Below are positions 44,441 through 51,161 of a DNA stretch of 51,161 bases, piece by piece. Under the pieces are notes generated by a model. The model searched no databases, had not been told where the DNA came from, and saw only the letters and a program-made list of their open reading frames with translations. Position numbers and translations under genes: made by a program. Numbering within the stretch: position 1 is the stretch's first letter; every line of letters begins with the position of its first letter. Location: the NCBI RefSeq assembly GCF_000420845.1, contig NZ_ATVS01000026.1, forward strand, positions 1 to 51,161. The letters are read 5' to 3'. This DNA comes from Butyrivibrio sp. AE3009. GTDB taxonomy: Bacteria; Bacillota; Clostridia; Lachnospirales; Lachnospiraceae.

Positions 44441-45046
44441 ATGGTTATAAAGAATGTAAATCTGGAGACCGTATGCGGTATCACCAGCACTCTTCCCGAG
44501 AATGAGCACCCTGAGTTTGCTTTTGCCGGCAAGAGTAATGTGGGAAAGAGTTCTCTTATAAACGGTCTTATGAACCGCAAGAACTATGCAAGAACCTCCC
44601 AGGAACCGGGGAAGACCCAGACCATCAACTATTACAATATCAACAATGAGTTCTACCTTGTGGATCTTCCGGGCTACGGTTTTGCGAGGGTTTCCCAGAA
44701 GACCAAGGAGCAGTGGGGCAGGATGATAGAGAATTATCTTCATACCTCCAAGCAGCTCATGAGAGTATTTCTTTTGATCGATATAAGGCACGAGCCCTCC
44801 GCCAATGACGTTCAGATGTATCAGTGGGTTGTTCATCAGGGCTTCCAGCCTGTGATAATTGCCACCAAGGCAGATAAGATCAAGAAATCCCAGCACGAAA
44901 AGCACCTCAATATGCTAAGAAGCGGTCTGGGACTTCCCGATGATGTGAGAATCTTCCCCTATTCGGCCCTTAGCAAGGAAGGCAGACAGGAGATATATGA
45001 TTTCATGGATGAGCTTCTTGCAGAGGCGGCAGGAGACGCTGAATAA
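44441..45046 (+). CDS. engB: Ribosome biogenesis GTP-binding protein EngB
   Basis: This is a GTPase (YsxC/YihA) needed for large ribosomal subunit assembly, 201 residues. GTPase motifs: GKSNVGKSSL, the T-rich switch (SQEPGKTQTINYY), DLPGYGFA and TKADK. ATG 44441 has AAGGAG upstream; the frame opens earlier, inside the clpX terminator. clpX-engB order is common in Firmicutes. It is followed by the DUF308 gene. Confidence 0.96.
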   Translation: MVIKNVNLETVCGITSTLPENEHPEFAFAGKSNVGKSSLINGLMNRKNYARTSQEPGKTQTINYYNINNEFYLVDLPGYGFARVSQKTKEQWGRMIENYLHTSKQLMRVFLLIDIRHEPSANDVQMYQWVVHQGFQPVIIATKADKIKKSQHEKHLNMLRSGLGLPDDVRIFPYSALSKEGRQEIYDFMDELLAEAAGDAE

Positions 45047-45072
45047 ATAATATACCGGGGGCATAAGCAATC

Positions 45073-45720
45073 ATGGAAAAGGCAAAAAAGTACAAACTTC
45101 ACAATATAGTTCAGGCTCTTATTACGATTGCCATAGGACTTGTACTGGCGGTATGGCCGGGAGCCAGTGTAAATTTTGTAACTAAGGCATTGGCAGTTTT
45201 GCTGCTTCTTATCGGAGTGGTTTTTGTTATCGCATATTTTGTGCGAAAGGAGAAGAGTTTTGTCTCCTCCGGCGAATTTGTTGTGGGAATACTTGTGGCT
45301 GTTATAGGCGCCTGGATATTTGTTAATCCGGGCCAGTTCACGGATCTTATCCCCAAGCTGTTCGGAGTGTTTATCATTGTCAGCGGACTTGGCAATCTGG
45401 GACAGACTTTTTCCCTTATCAAGGCCAAATTCAGCAAGTGGTGGACATCGCTCCTGATAGCTGTTCTTACGGTGGGACTTGGAGCTTTCCTTCTCTTTAA
45501 TCCAACTTCAGCCAAGGAAATTGCGATAACACTTATCGGAGCATTTCTTATTATCGACGGTGTGACCAATCTTTTGACCTATATTATGGTCATGATAGCC
45601 CAGAAGAACAAGGAGAAGGATGAGGAAGCTCTGGTGACGGACGCCGAGGTGGTTGAGGAAACAGTGGAGTCCACAGATATTGAAGTAGTTGACAGTTCTG
45701 ATTCAGACAGTGAGGAATAA
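45073..45720 (+). CDS. DUF308 (HdeD-like) membrane protein
   Basis: This 215-residue membrane protein has about six hydrophobic segments in three pairs, as in the DUF308/HdeD family. Glycine-rich segments such as ALITIAIGLVLAVWPGASVNF and GAFLIIDGVTNLLTYI are typical. The C-terminal 40 residues are acidic and cytoplasmic. Its role is not known. It lies 26 bases after engB, and its stop overlaps the next start by one base. Confidence 0.88.
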   Translation: MEKAKKYKLHNIVQALITIAIGLVLAVWPGASVNFVTKALAVLLLLIGVVFVIAYFVRKEKSFVSSGEFVVGILVAVIGAWIFVNPGQFTDLIPKLFGVFIIVSGLGNLGQTFSLIKAKFSKWWTSLLIAVLTVGLGAFLLFNPTSAKEIAITLIGAFLIIDGVTNLLTYIMVMIAQKNKEKDEEALVTDAEVVEETVESTDIEVVDSSDSDSEE

Positions 45721-46904
45721 TGAATTTTATACCTTTGAAAGTATCGCTTGATGAAGCCTGCCTAAGGGAATTTGTCAGGCGATATCATTTTAATGACACG
45801 GATAAAAAAGAAATAATAAGGCTCTACAGACAGCTTTCACCCAGAGTGCATGCGGAGTTTCACTATGTATTGGAGGGCGGGAACGCTGTAGTTGTCATGA
45901 CTTTGGGTAATGCCTTTGACGAGCTGCAGGACAGTTACATCCAAAAAGGTGATATCAACAGAGCCTATATGGTGGACTGTCTTGGACTTGAGATTATGTC
46001 TCAGGCCTACGACAGGATAGATGAGAAATTGCAGGAACTTACAGGCAAATATGCCGGAGGATATATTTTCACAGGAGTGGAAGAGCTGCCTTTGTCGGAG
46101 ACCCCTAGGCTTATGGCACTGTTAGGGCAGAAGGTTGTGACCTATAATGAGGCCTTTGTTCTGATGCCCAAAAAGAGCGTCCTTTTTATTGCGCCTTTGT
46201 TTGATGAGAAGATAGAAAAGCATGATAAATGCGCATATTGCAGCGCGGCAAATTGCCAGCTAAGGAAAGCGGAGTATATCGGTGGCAGCAGCTCCTATAA
46301 AGAAGATAAGTCCGGTGATGATGCCGGGAGTGATTCAGGTTTAGGAGATTCTCAGAATATGACTTCTGTAGTGGAGAGACACCCCGGTCTTATCCATTTG
46401 TACACAGGAGAGGGCAAGGGCAAGACTACAGCAGCTATCGGATTGTCCGTAAGAGCTGCCGGAGCAGGCAAAAAGGTTGTGTTCGCCCAGTTTATGAAGG
46501 GTAGAGATACCTCAGAGCTTGGCATCCTTAAGAGTATTCCGAATATCAGGGTGGTTCGTAGCAGTAAGAATCTTGGCTGGTTTAAAAAAGATGATCCGGA
46601 TTCCGTTGCTGCTTTTACTGAGCTTCACAACGGCCTTTTGGATGAGATTGAAGGTTATGTTTACGGCGGCGACTGTGATCTTCTTGTTATGGATGAGGTG
46701 ACCTATCCCGTTAACTATGGCATTATCGATACTGATCGTATTGCTAAGCTAATAAACTCCAAGCCACCTTACCTTGAGCTTGTTCTTACCGGAAGAAATG
46801 CTCCCGATCTTTTTGCCAAGAAGGCAGACTACATTACGGAAATGCACAAGGAGAAGCACCCTTATGATCAGGGGATTCAGGCCAGACGAGGCATTGAATA
46901 CTGA
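45720..46904 (+). CDS. Fusion of MetH-activation-like domain and corrinoid adenosyltransferase
   Basis: This is a 394-residue two-part protein. Residues 1 to about 185 resemble the reactivation domain seen in stand-alone partners of B12-dependent methionine synthase (TGVEELPLSETPRLMALLGQ) and end with Cys171, Cys174 and Cys179 (CAYCSAANC). A Ser/Asp-rich linker (about 190-212) follows. Residues 215-394 match CobO/BtuR-type ATP:corrinoid adenosyltransferase with P-loop GEGKGKT (230-236) and LLVMDEVTYPVNYG. The start overlaps the DUF308 stop. Joining corrinoid handling with adenosylation suggests work on B12 cofactors; the precise reaction is inferred. Confidence 0.85.
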   Translation: MNFIPLKVSLDEACLREFVRRYHFNDTDKKEIIRLYRQLSPRVHAEFHYVLEGGNAVVVMTLGNAFDELQDSYIQKGDINRAYMVDCLGLEIMSQAYDRIDEKLQELTGKYAGGYIFTGVEELPLSETPRLMALLGQKVVTYNEAFVLMPKKSVLFIAPLFDEKIEKHDKCAYCSAANCQLRKAEYIGGSSSYKEDKSGDDAGSDSGLGDSQNMTSVVERHPGLIHLYTGEGKGKTTAAIGLSVRAAGAGKKVVFAQFMKGRDTSELGILKSIPNIRVVRSSKNLGWFKKDDPDSVAAFTELHNGLLDEIEGYVYGGDCDLLVMDEVTYPVNYGIIDTDRIAKLINSKPPYLELVLTGRNAPDLFAKKADYITEMHKEKHPYDQGIQARRGIEY

Positions 46905-46916
46905 TTGAAATAAGCC

Positions 46917-46946
46917 AAAAGGCTGGTCTTAACGGACCAGCCTTTT
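46917..46946 (+). terminator. Terminator after the adenosyltransferase fusion
   Basis: A 12-bp perfect stem (46917-46928 with 46935-46946) has a 6-base loop. The right arm ends in TTTT. Confidence 0.85.
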
Positions 46947-46960
46947 GTTGAGAGTGCCCC

Positions 46961-47149
46961 TGCTCCCTGAGACTTGGCGGTGCTGGCCGTTCCCGGCAGA
47001 AGGATAGAAATGTTCGCCCCTCCTTCGCTTAGATTACATGGCCCGCTCAGAAGGTCACGTCTAATCTACGGCTCAAAACTCCGCCCGGATTGTACTGCTA
47101 TGGTTTCCCGGATTATGGTGGCCGGCTGGGGTGCTTGTTGGAGAGCATC
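46961..47149 (+). repeat. 190-bp repeat, copy 1 (direct, core type A)
   Basis: This is the first monomer of the array before clpB. Landmarks in order: CTCCCTGAGACTTGG, CCCGGCAGAAGGATAGAAAT, the core stem AGATTA/TAATCT, GGCTCAAAACTCCGCCC and CTGCTATGG. Confidence 0.9.
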
Positions 47150-47315
47150 TGCTTCCCTTGCTTTGATGGGGCTGTCCCTCCCCGGCAGAATAATAGAAAT
47201 GTTCACCCCTCCTTCGCTTAGATTGCATGGTTCTCCCAAAAGGCCCCGAATAATCTACGACTCAAAACTCCGCCCGGAATATACTGTTATGGTCTTCCTG
47301 ATAACAACGGCCGGG
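47150..47315 (+). repeat. 190-bp repeat, copy 2 (direct, core type A)
   Basis: This copy has the same landmarks as copy 1, including AATAGAAATG and CTCAAAACTCCGCCC. The core stem is AGATTG/TAATCT with one G-U pair. Its first 48 bases are nearly identical to the reverse complement of the end of copy 3. The right edge is the turning point of the array, near 47310. Confidence 0.9.
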
Positions 47316-47447
47316 CGTCAGACAATGAGCCGTGAACAGATTCTTCGGGACCTTTTGAGAGAACTCATGAATCTATACGCTCCATCCCAGGCTCACATTT
47401 CTATTATTCTGCCGGGGAGGGACAGCCCCACCAAGGCAAGGGAAGCA
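47316..47447 (-). repeat. 190-bp repeat, copy 3 (inverted, core type B, truncated)
   Basis: This copy is read on the minus strand. The core stem is AGATTC/GAATCT. The end next to copy 2 is missing, replaced by about 20 bases of unrelated sequence. Confidence 0.85.
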
Positions 47448-47637
47448 GATGCAGCCCAACAAACAACACCCAACCGGTCAATTAGGGGAACACCATAGCA
47501 GTGTGATCAGAGCGGAGTTTTGAGCCATAGATCCTTTGGGGCTTCTGACCGGACTCATGAATCTATATGCTCCCTCCCAGGCTCACATTTCTATCCTTCT
47601 GCCGGAAATGGCCAGCCCCGCCAAGTCCCAGGGAGCA
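47448..47637 (-). repeat. 190-bp repeat, copy 4 (inverted, core type B)
   Basis: This copy is read on the minus strand. The core stem is AGATTC/GGATCT with one U-G pair. The landmark CTCCCTGGGACTTGGC matches copy 1. Confidence 0.85.
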
Positions 47638-47829
47638 GGTGCACAGGGAAGAAGCATCCGGCCAATTTAAACAGGGAGACCATAGAGATATATTCCGGGC
47701 GGAGTTTTGAGCCGTGAACAAATTCTTCGGGGCCTTTTGACCGAACTCATGAATCTATACGCTCCAATAGAGGCTCACATTTCTATCCTTCTGCCGGGGA
47801 GGAACAGCCACGCCCAGGCCAAGAAGGCA
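47638..47829 (-). repeat. 190-bp repeat, copy 5 (inverted, core type B)
   Basis: This copy is read on the minus strand. The core stem is AGATTC/GAATTT with one G-U pair. A second stem TGAGCC/GGCTCA encloses the core, as in the other type B copies. Confidence 0.85.
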
Positions 47830-48009
47830 GATGAACTTCGCCAAGCACCCCACAAGGCCAAATTCTTTGGGGGACCACTGCACATACTCCGGGCGGAGTT
47901 TAGAGCCGTAGATTAGATGTGGCCTTCTGAGCGGGCCATGTAATCTAAGCGAGGGAGGGGCGAACATTTCTATCATTCTGTCAGGGAGGAGCAGTATTGC
48001 GGGGCGCAG
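47830..48009 (-). repeat. 190-bp repeat, copy 6 (inverted, core type A)
   Basis: This copy is read on the minus strand. The core stem is AGATTA/TAATCT, and the core is nearly the same as copy 1 in the opposite orientation. It ends about 20 bases before the clpB promoter. Confidence 0.85.
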
Positions 48010-48029
48010 GACGAAAATATGAATAAGGC

Positions 48030-48057
48030 TTGACAGCGAAAAAAGATGTGTTATAGT
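48030..48057 (+). promoter_or_regulatory. clpB promoter
   Basis: TTGACA (48030-48035), 16 bases, TATAGT (48052-48057). No CIRCE element and no CtsR repeat were found nearby. Confidence 0.75.
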
Positions 48058-48116
48058 TGTAATAGAACAAGAATAACAAGTGGAGAAATGCGCTTTCGGA
48101 TAGAGAGGAGGAGCTT

Positions 48117-50708
48117 ATGAATATACAGAAGTTTACCCAGAAGTCTATAGAGGCGGTAAATGGCTGCGAGAAGGTTGCCATAGAGTATGGCAATCAGGAG
48201 ATTGAGCAGGAGCATCTGCTATATGCTCTTATGACCATTGAGGATAGCCTTATTGCCAAGCTTGTGGAGAAAATGGGCGTTGATACAAGGGCATTTTTGG
48301 ACAGGATAGAGCAGGGCATCAAGAAGAGACCCAAGGTTCAGGGCGGTCACCCCTTTGTGGGTTCTGACCTTAACAAGGCGCTTCTTTCTGCAGAGGATGA
48401 GGCTAAGGCTCTCGGTGATGAGTATGTATCTGTAGAGCATCTGTTTATGGCTGTACTTAAGAAGCCCAACAGAGAGGTCAAGGACATCATCCAGAGCTTT
48501 GGCATCGACAGGAACAGATTCCTACAGGCTTTGTCAGAGGTTAGAGGCAACAGGAACGTTACAACGGACAATCCGGAGGCGACCTATGACACCCTGAACA
48601 AGTACGGAACAGAGCTGGTTGAGAAGGCAAGAAAGCAGAAGCTTGATCCGGTTATCGGCAGAGATACCGAGATCAGAAATGTCATCAGGATCCTTTCCAG
48701 AAAGACCAAGAATAATCCGGTTCTGATCGGTGAGCCCGGCGTTGGTAAAACAGCTGTTGTTGAGGCACTTGCCCAGAGAATAGCAGGGGGCGATGTTCCC
48801 ACTGCCCTTAAGGACAAGAAGATCTTTTCCCTTGATATGGGCGCTCTGGTGGCCGGAGCTAAATACAGAGGCGAGTTTGAGGAGAGACTCAAGGCGGTTC
48901 TTGAGGATGTTAAGCAGTCAGACGGAGAGATCATTCTTTTTATCGATGAGCTTCATCTGATTGTTGGAGCCGGCAAGACAGACGGTGCCATGGACGCCGG
49001 TAATATGTTAAAACCCATGCTGGCCAGAGGCGAGCTCCATTGTATCGGAGCCACAACGCTGAATGAGTACAGACAGTACATCGAAAAGGATGCGGCTCTT
49101 GAGAGACGTTTCCAGCCGGTAATGGTTGAGGAGCCCACTGTTGAGGACACCATCAGTATTCTTCGAGGACTTAAGGAGAGATATGAGGTTTTCCACGGCG
49201 TCAAGATCATGGATTCAGCCCTGGTGAGCGCTGCAGTTCTTTCTAACAGATATATTTCCGACAGGTTCCTTCCTGACAAGGCCATTGACCTGGTGGATGA
49301 GGCCTGCGCCCTTATCAAGACCGAGATGGATTCCATGCCTGCGGAGCTGGATGAGCTGAACCGCAAGATAATGCAGATGCAGATCGAGGAAGCTGCCCTT
49401 AAGAAGGAGGACGACTCCCTTAGCATTGAGAGGCTTAAGAATCTGCAGAAGGAACTGGCTGAGCTCAAGGAGGAATTCGATTCCCAGAAGGCTCAGTGGA
49501 CCAATGAAAAAGAGGCTGTGGACAAGCTGGCAGCCATGCGTGAGCAGATAGATACCATCAACTCAGAGATCGCCATCGCCCAGAGAAACGGTGATTATGA
49601 GAAGGCCGGAGAGCTTCAGTACGGCAAACTTCCTGCCCTCAAGAAGCAGCTGGAGGAGGCTGAGGAAGCTGCAAGGGAAAAAGAGAACGACACAACCCTT
49701 GTACATGAGAGAGTTTCTGAGGATGAGATTGCGGGAATCATCAGCAGGTGGACCGGAATTCCTGTAAATAAGCTGACTGAGAGTGAAAGAAACAAGACAC
49801 TTCATCTGGCAGATGAGCTGCATCTTCGTGTCATTGGACAGGATGATGCGGTTACCAAGGTTTCTGAGGCTATCATGAGATCCAAGGCAGGAATCAAGGA
49901 TCCCAGTAAGCCCATTGGCTCATTCCTGTTCCTTGGCCCCACCGGTGTAGGTAAGACAGAGCTTGCAAAAAGTCTTGCTCAGGCGCTTTTTGACGATGAG
50001 AACAACATGGTCAGAATTGACATGAGTGAGTATATGGAAAAATACAGCGTGTCAAGGCTCATCGGTGCACCTCCCGGATATGTAGGCTATGAGGAGGGCG
50101 GGCAGCTTACAGAGGCTGTGAGAAGAAAGCCCTATGCTGTGGTTCTTTTTGATGAAATAGAGAAGGCTCATCCCGATGTTTTCAATATTCTTCTGCAGGT
50201 TCTTGATGACGGAAGAATTACTGATTCACAGGGTAGAACCGTTGATTTCAAGAATACGATACTGATCATGACTTCCAATATAGGAGCGCAGTATCTGCTG
50301 GACGGAATAAGAGATGACGGAACCATTAGTGAGGAAGCTGAGAATGATACCATGGAGGACTTAAGGGACCACTTCAGACCGGAGTTCCTTAACAGACTGG
50401 ATGAGATTATTATGTTCAAGCCCCTGACCAAGGGCAATATCGGCGGAATCGTGGATCTTGTTATCGATGATCTTAACAGACGTCTGTCTGACAGGGAGAT
50501 CAATATCCGTCTGACTCCTGCGGCAAAGGACTATGTTATTGACAATGCTTATGATCCAATCTACGGAGCAAGACCGCTTAAGCGTTATATACAGAAATAT
50601 GTGGAGACGCTGTCGGCGAAGCTGATACTGGAAGATGCGGTTCATCCGCACCAAACCATAGAATTCGACGTATCCGGGGACAATCTTACCGCAAGAGCAA
50701 CCTCTTGA
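48117..50708 (+). CDS. clpB: ATP-dependent chaperone ClpB
   Basis: This disaggregase works with DnaK to recover proteins from aggregates. The 863-residue protein has the Clp N-domain (residues 1-145), a first AAA+ domain (Walker [20 protein letters not shown]), the coiled-coil middle domain (about 400-525, rich in Leu/Glu/Lys) that separates ClpB from ClpC, and a second AAA+ domain ([25 protein letters not shown]). Length and order are normal. ATG 48117 follows GAGGAGG. It is a single-gene unit with its own promoter. Confidence 0.97.
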   Translation: MNIQKFTQKSIEAVNGCEKVAIEYGNQEIEQEHLLYALMTIEDSLIAKLVEKMGVDTRAFLDRIEQGIKKRPKVQGGHPFVGSDLNKALLSAEDEAKALGDEYVSVEHLFMAVLKKPNREVKDIIQSFGIDRNRFLQALSEVRGNRNVTTDNPEATYDTLNKYGTELVEKARKQKLDPVIGRDTEIRNVIRILSRKTKNNPVLIGEPGVGKTAVVEALAQRIAGGDVPTALKDKKIFSLDMGALVAGAKYRGEFEERLKAVLEDVKQSDGEIILFIDELHLIVGAGKTDGAMDAGNMLKPMLARGELHCIGATTLNEYRQYIEKDAALERRFQPVMVEEPTVEDTISILRGLKERYEVFHGVKIMDSALVSAAVLSNRYISDRFLPDKAIDLVDEACALIKTEMDSMPAELDELNRKIMQMQIEEAALKKEDDSLSIERLKNLQKELAELKEEFDSQKAQWTNEKEAVDKLAAMREQIDTINSEIAIAQRNGDYEKAGELQYGKLPALKKQLEEAEEAAREKENDTTLVHERVSEDEIAGIISRWTGIPVNKLTESERNKTLHLADELHLRVIGQDDAVTKVSEAIMRSKAGIKDPSKPIGSFLFLGPTGVGKTELAKSLAQALFDDENNMVRIDMSEYMEKYSVSRLIGAPPGYVGYEEGGQLTEAVRRKPYAVVLFDEIEKAHPDVFNILLQVLDDGRITDSQGRTVDFKNTILIMTSNIGAQYLLDGIRDDGTISEEAENDTMEDLRDHFRPEFLNRLDEIIMFKPLTKGNIGGIVDLVIDDLNRRLSDREINIRLTPAAKDYVIDNAYDPIYGARPLKRYIQKYVETLSAKLILEDAVHPHQTIEFDVSGDNLTARATS

Positions 50709-50741
50709 TTATGTAACGGTCAAAATGCCGGAAGCGAAGTG

Positions 50742-50970
50742 TATTCACAGCATAAAAAATCCGGGTCTTCGAAAGCGCTGTAAAAATGCTGGTTTTCGTT
50801 CGCCTCGTGATTCTCTGAAACTCGATAAAGAAGAAATGTCTCCTACTCATGCCTATTCGTGGACAGTCGCCATTTCTTCTTTCTCTCGTTTCGACAATCA
50901 TCTCGTCGCCCAAAGAACTGCACATTTTTCCAACACTTCCGAAGACCCGGATTTTTTATGCCAAGTGTAC
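50742..50970. repeat. Imperfect palindromic element of about 230 bp
   Basis: Two arms of about 110 bp meet near 50855. A perfect 22-bp block (50750-50771) is the reverse complement of 50940-50961, and a perfect 11-bp block (50828-50838) pairs with 50871-50881. Frames on both strands read similar peptide strings (IKNPGLRK) because of the symmetry, so these are not taken as genes. It begins about 35 bases after clpB and may also stop its transcription. Confidence 0.85.
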
Positions 50971-51078
50971 ATTGTTGATTTCCGTCATTTTTCCCTGTGT
51001 ATAAACTGATGCAGGTTTGTTGATGCCGGAGTAAGTAAGATTTCCTCCGGTAGTCACTGGTTTTTAATATAATGATAT

Positions 51079-51139
51079 GGGTGTCAAAAGTCAAAAATGC
51101 GTACATGCTTGCATGTTAAGCATTTTGACTTTATGACCC
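51079..51139. repeat. Long nested hairpin near the right edge
   Basis: GGGTGTCAAAAGTCAAAAAT and its near-exact complement (to 51139) enclose an inner hairpin ACATGC-TT-GCATGT. It could be an operator or terminator for a gene beyond the window. TATAAT at 51068-51073 lies just before it, without a clear -35. Nothing else was seen in 50971-51161. Confidence 0.7.
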
Positions 51140-51161
51140 GAACAAATATGAGGAATAAGCA

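Noticed and set aside
46974..47976. Several reading frames on both strands in the repeat array
   Set aside because: They follow the repeat units, have no ribosome sites, and similar peptides appear only because the DNA repeats. The DNA repeat and its stem explain them.
46961..48009. CRISPR array
   Set aside because: The unit is about 190 bp with both orientations, no short identical repeat with unique spacers, and no cas gene.
48010..48116. CIRCE or CtsR operator before clpB
   Set aside because: No TTAGCACTC/GAGTGCTAA pair and no tandem GGTCAAA heptads were seen.
48953..49468. 171-residue antisense frame inside clpB, and similar long antisense frames inside other genes
   Set aside because: These are shadows of biased codon use in the sense genes. 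None has a start signal or a known domain.
50725..51106. Small genes on both strands after clpB
   Set aside because: The palindrome makes both strands read alike; no ribosome site or known domain supports a gene.

Overview
The window reads as chromosomal DNA of a Firmicute of the Lachnospiraceae type, most like Butyrivibrio or Pseudobutyrivibrio. That placement is inferred from gene content, moderate-to-low GC with AT-rich gaps, strong GGAGG ribosome sites, short terminators shared by convergent genes, and a binding-protein ABC sugar system without its own ATPase. No rRNA, tRNA, CRISPR array, transposase or phage gene was seen. Most genes are ordinary core genes. The unusual material sits in the gaps.

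Layout. 0.1-3.5 kb: sugar ABC transporter (binding lipoprotein and two permeases). 3.7-5.6 kb: a LppM-like lipoprotein and a convergent XRE-type regulator. 6.0-9.2 kb: aspartate-family amino acid genes (ACT-domain protein, hom, aspartate kinase), ending in a 41-bp perfect palindrome. 9.3-18.4 kb: two membrane proteins of unknown function, guaB, a GGDEF-EAL protein, glnS, a DUF2225 protein and a small acidic membrane protein. 18.5-22.9 kb: a TetR regulator with a PfkB-like kinase that lacks the catalytic Asp, divergent from malQ and a LacI regulator. 23-31.3 kb: a Cache-GGDEF cyclase and, convergent to it, a 2127-residue secreted protein with leucine-rich repeats, a VWA domain and a probable papain-like protease domain. 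31.5-34.2 kb: an ECF S component with coaX and coaBC, a pantothenate uptake and coenzyme A unit. 34.3-39.4 kb: DJ-1/PfpI protein, CYTH protein, chemoreceptor and a trigger factor with a lysine-rich tail. 39.5-41.6 kb: rsgI and sigI. 42.4-50.7 kb: clpP, clpX, engB, a DUF308 protein, a corrinoid adenosyltransferase fusion and clpB.

Three things stand out. (1) Between sigI and clpP lie two divergent promoter-like sites with the same form, ACCCCA-N19-CGAA, which resembles the sigma-I promoter. One faces sigI. The other faces about 550 bp of hairpin-rich, gene-free DNA that ends in a terminator, so a sigma-I-controlled non-coding RNA is a reasonable hypothesis. (2) The gap before clpB is filled by six copies of a repeat of about 190 bp, two direct and four inverted, whose cores keep a stem with compensatory base changes. 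(3) Several very long palindromes (41 bp, 52 bp and about 110 bp arms) lie at gene ends.

The quality-control genes (tig, clpP, clpX, clpB) cluster with the sigma-I envelope-stress system. The two c-di-GMP proteins, the chemoreceptor and the large surface protein point to a motile or surface-attached life among plant or host polymers. Gene functions are assigned by sequence pattern only; no search was run.
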